From Parapedobacter luteus (lineage in GTDB: Bacteria; Bacteroidota; Bacteroidia; Sphingobacteriales; Sphingobacteriaceae): 64,000 nucleotides of DNA. Made by a program: the position numbers and the translations under genes. The stretch is taken from contig NZ_FUYS01000004.1 in NCBI RefSeq assembly GCF_900168055.1, positions 186,001 through 250,000 on the forward strand, read 5' to 3'. Below, piece by piece: positions 7,930 to 15,191 of this stretch. Below the pieces are notes generated by a model, which did no database searches, was not told where the DNA came from, and worked only from the letters and a program-made list of their open reading frames with translations. The first letter of the stretch is position 1. Each line of letters starts with the position of its first letter.

Positions 7930-8316
7930 ATGAAAACAACAATGCAGCGCCTCGACGCCACAGACAACGCAAAGGCCCTCGTCAGACAGCTCGCCGAAAC
8001 GCATGGCGACCTCATGTTTTACCAAGCCGGCGGCTGCTGTGAAGGTACACAGCCCCAATGTTTTGAAAAAGGCGGATTCTTTCCCCGCACCAACGATGTA
8101 TGCATCGGCACCGTGGAAGGTTACGAATTTTGGGTAGACAAAGACCTTTTCGAATATTGGAAACATGCCCATTTCACGCTGGATGTGACCGATGGTTTTG
8201 GCGCAGGCGGGTTTTCGCTGGAAACGCCACTGGGAAAAACGTTTCAGGTACACTACCGGGTTTTCGCCGAAGAAGAACTGGAAAAACTACCGCCCGTAAA
8301 ACGGAATATCCCGTAG
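7930..8316 (+). CDS. DUF779 protein, aldehyde dehydrogenase partner
   Basis: A small 128-residue cytoplasmic protein of family DUF779. The conserved features are the N-terminal LMFYQAGGCCEGTQPQC, with three cysteines, and the C-terminal FSLETPLGKTF block. Members are nearly always encoded beside ExaC-type aldehyde dehydrogenases. Their biochemical role is not settled; a redox or metal role is suggested only by the cysteines (inference). It lies 124 bases after the dehydrogenase stop with the hairpin at 7838-7871 in between, and ends 6 bases from the convergent thioesterase. Confidence 0.9.
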   Translation: MKTTMQRLDATDNAKALVRQLAETHGDLMFYQAGGCCEGTQPQCFEKGGFFPRTNDVCIGTVEGYEFWVDKDLFEYWKHAHFTLDVTDGFGAGGFSLETPLGKTFQVHYRVFAEEELEKLPPVKRNIP

Positions 8317-8322
8317 CCAGGG

Positions 8323-8733
8323 TCACCCCAGCACCGGGACCGGATTTTTATGCTCATCAATCGCCACAAAAGTAAAGGTGCCTTTTATCGCTAGTTCACG
8401 GTGATCTTCATACATCTGTTCGACGAAAATCTCCACTTCGATTTTGAGGCTGGTGCGCCCCACGTGTACTACCTTCCCTATCAGTTCCACAATCGTTCCG
8501 GCCGGTATCGGCTTGGTGAAATCTATGCGATCGGACGAAACGGTCACCAATCGCTTCCGGCAAAACCGGGTCCCGGCGATAAAGGCCACTTCATCCATCA
8601 ATGCCATGGCCGTACCGCCGTACAGCGTATCGTAATGATTAGTGGTATTTGGGAAAACCGCCTTAAAGATGTGGGTTTCGGATTGTTTAATGCGTTCGGC
8701 TACGGACAGGTTTGCGGCATCGCTCATGATCAT
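8323..8733 (-). CDS. Acyl-CoA thioesterase, hotdog fold (YciA/BACH type)
   Basis: 136 residues with a single hotdog domain. The signature is NHYDTLYGGTAMALMDEVAFIAGTRF, carrying the Asn/Asp region and the long hydrophobic helix. It continues with VTVSSDRIDFTKPIPAGTIVELIGKV. It hydrolyses acyl-CoA to free acid and CoA; chain-length preference is not predictable. It is the last gene of a minus-strand series pcm, MutS-like ATPase, thioesterase, starting 9 bases after the MutS-like stop. Met1 or Met3 could be the start. Confidence 0.9.
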   Translation of the reverse strand: MIMSDAANLSVAERIKQSETHIFKAVFPNTTNHYDTLYGGTAMALMDEVAFIAGTRFCRKRLVTVSSDRIDFTKPIPAGTIVELIGKVVHVGRTSLKIEVEIFVEQMYEDHRELAIKGTFTFVAIDEHKNPVPVLG

Positions 8734-8742
8734 GACAGTTAA

Positions 8743-10554
8743 CTAATTAATATTTATCCCTATCCCTTTTAATAACAGGGATGCATTGAAAATCGTACAC
8801 TCGCCGGATTTCAGCTTATAGTCAAAAAGCATCTCGTCTCCTTTTACCTGGATATCGAAATGGTAGTTGGCGAGCACACCGGGATAGTCATCGGCCAGTT
8901 TGGCGAGCTGCAAATCGTGCGTGGCCACCATGCCCACGCCTCCATCTGCAATCAATTGCTTGATAATCGCTTTTGACCCCAGGTATTTATCCATGGAATT
9001 GGTACCACGCAACATTTCGTCGACGAGGAAAAACGTATCGGCTTGGTTTTTTACAGTCTGCAACACCAGCTTTATCCGGTTGAGCTCGGCCTTGAACGTA
9101 GAGGTACTCTCGTTCAGTGAATCGGCGATACGCATGTAGGTGACTAAATGGAACGTCGATAGTCGCATCTCCCGGGCGCAGACGGGTGCCCCGCAAAATG
9201 CCAATACGGCATTTATCCCCACGGTGCGCAGAAACGTACTTTTCCCGGCCATATTCGAGCCCGTGATAAGGGCCACGCGATGATTTTCCTGCCGGTAGTC
9301 ATTCGTTACGGCGGCATGGCCGGGAATCAGGGGATGCGCCAGTGCGGTGGCTTGCACGGTGGGCTTTGGCGCTTCACATACCTGCGGGAAAGCCCATTGC
9401 GGATGGTTGCGGCTCAAGGTCGCCAAGCTTACCAACCCTTCCATTTCGGCGACGGTATAAAATGCGTTGAGCATATCCGTACCGTATTGCTTGCGCCATT
9501 CGAGGATGGCAAAAGCCTGCCGTAAATCCCAAAGGGCGACCATGTTGAGCACGGCCCCTACCAGCATATTCAACCGGTAATCCAGCCGGTCAATCAATCG
9601 CCCAAGCTCGCGGAAAGCAGCGGAAACTGGCTTGTCCTTTCCTTTGGCATGGAGTGATGACGCCAGCTTCTCACCCAACTGGCTTTGCCACGCTCGGCTT
9701 TCGATCAGTTCAAACGATGCGGCAAAAGCTCCGAGCAGCCGGCCGGCCTTGTTGACTTCCCCCGCAATACGATTGATGGTTCTTCCATGGCCAATCGCGA
9801 TAAGAAAATGTGCCAATGCAAGAACAATTGCGATGCGTGAAAAGGCAGGTACAAAAATGGCCAATCCGACAGCCAGAGCCATCAACCATGGAACAGCGCT
9901 AACATAGCGGCGCAGCACGAAGTTGCCCAATGTGACCTGTTCATTAGTTAAGAAGCGCTCAAACTGTGTTTTAAAATCGATCCCATGCCGAAGGTTAAAC
10001 CACAACTTGGTCTGAAACCTTTGGCTCCAGCCGGTATCACCGGCCAATTCCTTTACGGCATGTTGCCGCATGGCTATCGTTGCCGCACCGGCTGGCGAAG
10101 ACAACCATCCGGCCAACAAGCGGTTGGCCTGCGCCGTGGCGCAACGGTTGATCCTGGCGAATAACGACGACGATCCGAATACATCCAGGTCGCCTGTATA
10201 AGGGTGGTCGCGGTCCATGAAACGCTCGCCGTGGGGATACCGGTTGGGGTTGCCGTCTGCAATGGCGATTTCGTTTAGATTGACAGCCAAAAAGTCGTCC
10301 AATGCAGCCTTGCGTGCTTCCAGCTTACTCTGCCGCCACACCAAGCCCATAAACAGCACAATAACGAGAAAAAAAAGCGCCAGAACAAGCCACAGTTGCT
10401 CGGATTGAACGGCCATGAACAGTGCGGCCCCTCCGCAGATGATGGCCACCAGGCGCAGCAGCGAATTGTTGTTTATCGCCCTGCGCAGCGCTGTCAATTG
10501 AACTTCGGTATTGGCTATATGCTGACGATAGTGCTGGTAAATGTTTTCTGACAT
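8743..10554 (-). CDS. Membrane-anchored MutS-like ATPase
   Basis: 603 residues. The C-terminal third is a MutS domain V ATPase: Walker A GSNMAGKST (residue 432 on), signature loop SLNESTSTFKAEL, Walker B FFLVDEMLRGTNS (about 507) and THDLQLAKL. The rest is unlike DNA-repair MutS. There is no mismatch-recognition domain. Hydrophobic hairpins at about residues 32-70 and 218-255 (PWLMALAVGLAIFVPAF then a second helix) predict four membrane spans. It sits between pcm and a thioesterase, 36 and 9 bases away. Homologues in Bacteroidota are usually labelled simply MutS or DNA mismatch repair protein. I think a membrane-linked function is more likely, but none is established. Confidence 0.88.
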   Translation of the reverse strand: MSENIYQHYRQHIANTEVQLTALRRAINNNSLLRLVAIICGGAALFMAVQSEQLWLVLALFFLVIVLFMGLVWRQSKLEARKAALDDFLAVNLNEIAIADGNPNRYPHGERFMDRDHPYTGDLDVFGSSSLFARINRCATAQANRLLAGWLSSPAGAATIAMRQHAVKELAGDTGWSQRFQTKLWFNLRHGIDFKTQFERFLTNEQVTLGNFVLRRYVSAVPWLMALAVGLAIFVPAFSRIAIVLALAHFLIAIGHGRTINRIAGEVNKAGRLLGAFAASFELIESRAWQSQLGEKLASSLHAKGKDKPVSAAFRELGRLIDRLDYRLNMLVGAVLNMVALWDLRQAFAILEWRKQYGTDMLNAFYTVAEMEGLVSLATLSRNHPQWAFPQVCEAPKPTVQATALAHPLIPGHAAVTNDYRQENHRVALITGSNMAGKSTFLRTVGINAVLAFCGAPVCAREMRLSTFHLVTYMRIADSLNESTSTFKAELNRIKLVLQTVKNQADTFFLVDEMLRGTNSMDKYLGSKAIIKQLIADGGVGMVATHDLQLAKLADDYPGVLANYHFDIQVKGDEMLFDYKLKSGECTIFNASLLLKGIGININ

Positions 10555-10590
10555 GTCGTTTTTTTCATTATGCTGACGGGGTATTCACGC

Positions 10591-11247
10591 TCACCATGCC
10601 TGGTCGCCTACCAAAGGAACAAACCGGAAGGTATCCAGCTCTATCCGTTCGTACTCCTGCTCACCAACGCGAAGGATGGTGACCATCTTTTGCTCTTTTT
10701 CACTCCCTACCGGAATGACCATGACACCACCGATACGGAGTTGCTTAAGCATCACCTCGGGCACGAACGGTGCTCCGGCAGTCACCAAAATTTTATCGTA
10801 AGGCGCATGGTCCGGAATCCCTTTGGACCCATCCCCCAGAAAAAAATGGGGTTTATACCCCATGTATGGCAGCACCTGAATGGTTCGATTATAAAGGTTG
10901 GCCTGCCGCTCAATGGTATATACATCTGCCCCAAGCTCCAGCAGGATACACGTTTGGTACCCCGATCCGGTGCCGATTTCAAGCACCTTGTCTCCGGGCT
11001 GGATGTGAAGCAATTCTGTTTGGTAAGCCACGGTATAAGGCTGTGAGATCGTTTGGCCATCGCCGATGGGAAAGGCGATGTCTTTATACGCCTGGTTCCA
11101 AAATGTCTCATCAAAAAAATAGTGCCGAGGCACCTTGCCAATGGCTTCCAAAACCTGTTTGTCTTCAATTCCCCGCCGCTTCAGCAGTGCTACCAACTGC
11201 TTGCGGGCACCGCGTTCACGATAGTTGTCAATAAATTTATATGCCAT
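10591..11247 (-). CDS. pcm: Protein-L-isoaspartate O-methyltransferase
   Basis: 218 residues. It repairs isoaspartyl residues in aged proteins by SAM-dependent methylation. Features are the early RHYF block (KVPRHYFFDETFWNQAYKD), the PIGDGQTISQPYTVA loop typical of PCMT, then the SAM motif VLEIGTGSGYQTCILLELG and the late VTAGAPFVPEVMLKQL. It is the first gene of the operon with the MutS-like ATPase and thioesterase. A -7 box (TATTTTTG, 11255-11262) sits only 7 bases before the ATG. Confidence 0.95.
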   Translation of the reverse strand: MAYKFIDNYRERGARKQLVALLKRRGIEDKQVLEAIGKVPRHYFFDETFWNQAYKDIAFPIGDGQTISQPYTVAYQTELLHIQPGDKVLEIGTGSGYQTCILLELGADVYTIERQANLYNRTIQVLPYMGYKPHFFLGDGSKGIPDHAPYDKILVTAGAPFVPEVMLKQLRIGGVMVIPVGSEKEQKMVTILRVGEQEYERIELDTFRFVPLVGDQAW

Positions 11248-11254
11248 TACGGCC

Positions 11255-11262
11255 CAAAAATA
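11255..11262 (-). promoter_or_regulatory. -7 element of pcm operon
   Basis: TATTTTTG on the minus strand fits TAnnTTTG, with seven bases to the ATG. No clear TTG lies 19-21 bases upstream. Confidence 0.4.
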
Positions 11263-11385
11263 AGGATATTAAACGAGATTAATGCCGATCGGCTGTATTG
11301 CCCAGGCTTAATCCAGGGAAGCTGCTATCGTTCCATTAATATATCATTTTATTTACTATTTTCGCACGGTATAAACTTTTTGCGC

Positions 11386-12120
11386 ATGAGGTATGTTCTT
11401 TTAGTTGCTATCCTTTGTATTACAGCCGATCAATTGGCTGCTCAAGTAACGCGAATTGATACGGTCAGCTACCCCAATCCGATTATTCCCAAAAGAAAGC
11501 AATATAATTTTAATACCGATTTCTGGTACACCATAGCCCTGCGGACGTACGCCTACGAGCAGTTCCCGCAATTGCTCAACCAGCCAACGGGGCAGTCGCC
11601 CACGTTGCGTTCGTCGTTTAATGGTGTCCTTTTCAAAATTAACGACAACCAGGTGGCTTACCGCCTGCAAGCTACTCATTTCAACAACGATATCACGTTT
11701 GATCACGAATGCGATGGATGTGCCGAAGTAGCGGGCAAATTCCGCAATACAGCTATCAAAGTGGGAGCCGAAAAAAGCGTCAACTACTCACGTTTTCAAC
11801 CGTATTTCGGGGGCGACTTGGGCTTTATGATCCAGAAGTTCAACACCAAAGATCAGGATCCGGTGGTGTTTGCCGAAGACAACAAAAATGCGGTGCTCTT
11901 TTCGCCCTTCATCGGGACCAAGCTCTACGTGGTTCCGCGGGTCGCTATCGGTATCGAGGCAAACTTCAACATCGCGTATTCGTACCAAAAGGTCAACACC
12001 TATGCCGACAACTCGTTTACCGGCGATCCGGAGCAAACCAAACGCTACCGCTGGGAGTATTTTTTCTCGCCGGTGGCCGCCGTGACCCTCCAGTATAACT
12101 TCGGCTTAATCAATCAGTAG
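11386..12120 (+). CDS. Predicted outer-membrane beta-barrel protein of unknown function
   Basis: 244 residues beginning MRYVLLVAILCITADQLAAQ, a clear Sec signal peptide. The mature protein alternates polar and hydrophobic residues and ends in VTLQYNFGLINQ, a strand with terminal aromatic character, as in small OmpW/OmpA-like barrels. An internal pair DHECDGCAEV holds the only two mature cysteines. The open frame extends upstream to 11053 but that part overlaps pcm and its promoter, so I start at 11386. The stop overlaps the stop of convergent priA by 7 bases. No family assigned. Confidence 0.75.
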   Translation: MRYVLLVAILCITADQLAAQVTRIDTVSYPNPIIPKRKQYNFNTDFWYTIALRTYAYEQFPQLLNQPTGQSPTLRSSFNGVLFKINDNQVAYRLQATHFNNDITFDHECDGCAEVAGKFRNTAIKVGAEKSVNYSRFQPYFGGDLGFMIQKFNTKDQDPVVFAEDNKNAVLFSPFIGTKLYVVPRVAIGIEANFNIAYSYQKVNTYADNSFTGDPEQTKRYRWEYFFSPVAAVTLQYNFGLINQ

Positions 12121-14606
12121 GGATCGACATCAATTTGTACGCGTATCCCTTTATTGAGTTTGTCTGCCTCGAATCGCAATAAGGTTGCTTTAACCAATTC
12201 TTTGACCTTGACCATGCTGGTACCTGTGCGCTCCACCTTAAGCAGGATGCTGTAAATGTAGTAATTGCGTACCCGCGCCACCAACGGTGCCTCGGGCCCA
12301 TATACACGCGGCCCCAGCCCCTCGCGCAAAACCGCGGCCAACCGATGTGCCGCATCATGCACGGCCTGCTGCTCCTTATGTTTGACATCGATCTTAAACA
12401 ACCGGTAAAATGGCGGGTAGGCGTAGTTTTTCCGCTCAGCCACCTCCGTCATGAACATCTCCGCATAGTCATTATGGATGACCTGTTGGATAATGCGGTG
12501 ATTAGGCGCGTACGATTGGATGATAACCTTCCCGCTGTCATTGCGCCGCCCGGCCCGGCCACTCACCTGCGCAAGCAACGAAAAGGCTCTTTCGTAGGCC
12601 CTGAAATCCGGATAGTTGATCAGTCCGTCGGCATTGATAATGCCGATGAGGCTTACTTTACCAAAATCCAGTCCTTTGGCGACCATTTGCGTACCCACCA
12701 AGATATCATAGCGGTGTTCGTCAAAAGCGTTCAGGACCCGATCAAACCCATGTTTGCCGCGCGTCGAATCCAAGTCGAGGCGGCCTATCCGCGCATTGGG
12801 CAGTAGGGTCTGCAGTTCTTCCTCCACCCGCTCGGTACCAAAGCCCTTGCTCTCAATATGGGTAGAACCGCAAGCCGGACATACCTGTATGGGGTCTTCA
12901 GAGAACCCGCAGTAATGACAGTGCAATTTGCCGCTGCTTTTATGGTACGTCAGGCTCACATCACAATGGATGCACTTGGCAATATAGCCGCAGGTCTTAC
13001 ACTGCAGAAGGGGGGTGTGCCCCCGCCTGTTCTGGAAAAGTATAATTTGTTGCTGCCGGCCTAACGCATCTTCCATGGCCTGCAATAGGGTGGTACTGAA
13101 ATAGGAAAACATGTTTCCCTTGCGGCTTTCTTCACTGATGTTAACGGTGATAATCTCCGGCAGCTTGGCATTCCCGAAGCGTTCCTTGAGTGCGACCAGC
13201 CCATATTTGCCCGCCCGGGCATTGTAAAAACTCTCAATAGCCGGTGTCGCGGAGCCCAATAGCACATTAGCGCCGTGAATATGCCCCAGGTAAATGGCCG
13301 TATCCCGGGCATGGTAGCGCGGCGATGGGTCAAATTGTTTGTAAGAGACTTCATGTTCTTCGTCGACGATGACGAGCCCCAATGCTTGAAAAGGCAGAAA
13401 GACGGCCGAACGCGCACCTACTACAACCTGATATTCGTTGTTGCGTATTTTATGCCACACTTCGGCACGCTCATTATCACTGAAGCGGGAATGGTAGACG
13501 CCCAATTTGTTGCCAAAATGCATCCGCAACCGCTCGGTAATCTGCGCCGTCAGGGCAATTTCCGGCAAGAGGTACAGCACGCAATTTCCTTGAGCGACCA
13601 CCTCCTCCATTAAGCGGATATACACCTGCGTCTTACCCGAGGCGGTGACGCCGTGCAGTAAGACGACGTCCTTGGTACTGAACTGGTCCTTGATACGCTC
13701 AAAAGCATCCGACTGCGCAGCACTAAACGTAAAATCACCGCCGATTTCGACATCTTCGCCATCCAACCTACTGACTGCTTTTTCCTCCTGCACAAATATT
13801 CCTTTCTCTACCAACGCTGAGATGGTCGCCGCACTGCAGCCGCTGGCCTCCATCAAGTCGGCCTTGGCTACCTTGGCTTGCTGGCGGCGCAACTGGATGT
13901 AAGCCAATACTGCGTCCTGTTGTTTTGGCGCGTTATTGAGCGAATCCAGCAACAGCCGGAGGCCCAGCTCGTCGGCGTAGTCCTCGTGAAGGTGAACAAA
14001 TAATTTGACCTTGGGCTTATATTTCGGCATTACTTCTTCCGAAATCAGAATCAACCCTTTATCAAACAGCTTCTTTAGGATGGGAAATACGGTTTTTTGG
14101 CCCAGGAGTTTAACGATATCGCTTACTTTCAGTTCAGGCGAGATATCCAAGGCGTCCAGAATAAGAAATTCCTTATCCGACAATTCGCTGCGATCCACCG
14201 GTTCGCGATGGGCCGCGATGACCTTGGTCTCACTGGCCAGCTTCAGGGCCGCAGGTAAAGCCGCCTGCATCACCTCGCCCAACGTACATAAGTAGTAGGA
14301 CGCTATCCAATCCCACAATCGGAGTTGTACCGGATCAACAATGGGCCGCTCATCCAATACATCAAGGATATACTTCGCCTCATACCGTTCCGGGGCCTGA
14401 TCGGTCACCCGGTAGACGACGGCAGAATAGACCTTGTTCTTCCCGAATTGGACGATGACACGTTTGCCCACCCCTACCCTGGCATTCCACTCATGGGGAA
14501 CCCGATAGGTATAGGTCTTGGAAATCGCTAACGGCAATACCACATCGACAAACAATGTGGTACGCATATTGACATCGCCTTCCGTAAATTCAAGCATATC
14601 AGACAA
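12114..14606 (-). CDS. priA: Primosomal protein N' (replication restart helicase PriA)
   Basis: 830 residues. PriA recognises stalled forks and reloads the replisome. The order is the 3'-end-binding domain (TLFVDVVLPLAISKTYTYRVP), winged helix, SF2 helicase core with Walker A LLHGVTASGKTQ and Walker B VIVDEEHEVSYKQ, then the zinc-binding cysteine region CKTCGYIAKCIHC ... CHYCG ... CPACGS. The helicase C-lobe has VGTQMVAKGLDF and SGRAGRRNDSG. It follows DUF423 by 13 bases as one operon. The very N-terminal residues MSDMLEFTEGDVN are variable, and Met14 is possible but less likely. Confidence 0.96.
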   Translation of the reverse strand: MSDMLEFTEGDVNMRTTLFVDVVLPLAISKTYTYRVPHEWNARVGVGKRVIVQFGKNKVYSAVVYRVTDQAPERYEAKYILDVLDERPIVDPVQLRLWDWIASYYLCTLGEVMQAALPAALKLASETKVIAAHREPVDRSELSDKEFLILDALDISPELKVSDIVKLLGQKTVFPILKKLFDKGLILISEEVMPKYKPKVKLFVHLHEDYADELGLRLLLDSLNNAPKQQDAVLAYIQLRRQQAKVAKADLMEASGCSAATISALVEKGIFVQEEKAVSRLDGEDVEIGGDFTFSAAQSDAFERIKDQFSTKDVVLLHGVTASGKTQVYIRLMEEVVAQGNCVLYLLPEIALTAQITERLRMHFGNKLGVYHSRFSDNERAEVWHKIRNNEYQVVVGARSAVFLPFQALGLVIVDEEHEVSYKQFDPSPRYHARDTAIYLGHIHGANVLLGSATPAIESFYNARAGKYGLVALKERFGNAKLPEIITVNISEESRKGNMFSYFSTTLLQAMEDALGRQQQIILFQNRRGHTPLLQCKTCGYIAKCIHCDVSLTYHKSSGKLHCHYCGFSEDPIQVCPACGSTHIESKGFGTERVEEELQTLLPNARIGRLDLDSTRGKHGFDRVLNAFDEHRYDILVGTQMVAKGLDFGKVSLIGIINADGLINYPDFRAYERAFSLLAQVSGRAGRRNDSGKVIIQSYAPNHRIIQQVIHNDYAEMFMTEVAERKNYAYPPFYRLFKIDVKHKEQQAVHDAAHRLAAVLREGLGPRVYGPEAPLVARVRNYYIYSILLKVERTGTSMVKVKELVKATLLRFEADKLNKGIRVQIDVDPY

Positions 14607-14619
14607 AATCGGGAACGTG

Positions 14620-15009
14620 TTATCCCTTGTTCTTTATCGTGGCCACAAATAAGCCAAGCCAGCCCAGGATAAAACACACCCCACCCAACGGCGTGATCGG
14701 GCCAAGAATAGCCGGATTTCCAACAGCTGTAATTGCTCGCGTACTTAACAGATACAATGAGCCGGAAAACAAGAGGATTCCCAGCGTAAAGGTAACAAAG
14801 GAAAACCGGATGTATGTATTTTTTGCCCGTGAGAATGTCGCCAAAAACAGCAATGCGATGGTATGATAAAATTGATACTCCACTGCCGTCTCCCAGGTCT
14901 CAAGACCGTCTTCACTGATCTTCCCTTCCAAACCGTGCGCCCCGAAAGCGCCTAATACGACTGCAGCAAGACCAAAAAAGGAAGCCGTGAGTATAATACG
15001 TTTATTCAT
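14620..15009 (-). CDS. DUF423 family small membrane protein
   Basis: 129 residues with four predicted membrane helices. Conserved features of DUF423 (YgdD-like) are GLAAVVLGAFGAHGLEGKI near the N-terminus, WETAVEYQFYHTIALLF in the second helix and PLGGVCFILGWLGL in the fourth. Function is not established. It is transcribed from a good promoter at 15059-15089 and is followed by priA after 13 bases. Confidence 0.92.
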   Translation of the reverse strand: MNKRIILTASFFGLAAVVLGAFGAHGLEGKISEDGLETWETAVEYQFYHTIALLFLATFSRAKNTYIRFSFVTFTLGILLFSGSLYLLSTRAITAVGNPAILGPITPLGGVCFILGWLGLFVATIKNKG

Positions 15010-15058
15010 CAGTACGTCAATGAGTTAATTAAGGCCAATATCTGATCGCAATATTTGC

Positions 15059-15089
15059 CAAACATAGGCATAATTGGAGTTATTTGCAA
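15059..15089 (-). promoter_or_regulatory. Promoter of the DUF423-priA operon
   Basis: On the minus strand, TTG at 15087-15089, 20 bases, then TATGTTTG at 15059-15066. The start codon is 49 bases downstream. Confidence 0.7.
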
Positions 15090-15177
15090 GACAGTTAATA
15101 AAGTCCGGCAGCGATATAACAACGTTTCCAAGAGCAACAAAATTGCGAAAAATTTTCGCTTTCGGCACTTTTTATGT

Positions 15178-15185
15178 TAGGTTTG
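15178..15185 (+). promoter_or_regulatory. -7 element of the propeller-protein gene
   Basis: TAGGTTTG, a perfect -7 match, overlaps an apparent ATG at 15174 and lies 6 bases before the ATG at 15192. It argues for the later start. Confidence 0.5.
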
Positions 15186-15191
15186 CAGGAG

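Noticed and set aside
8743-10554. DNA mismatch repair MutS
   Set aside because: No mismatch-recognition or connector domains, much too short, and predicted membrane spans.
11053-11385. Long N-terminal extension of the outer-membrane protein
   Set aside because: It overlaps the opposite-strand pcm gene and its promoter. A clear signal peptide starts at 11386.
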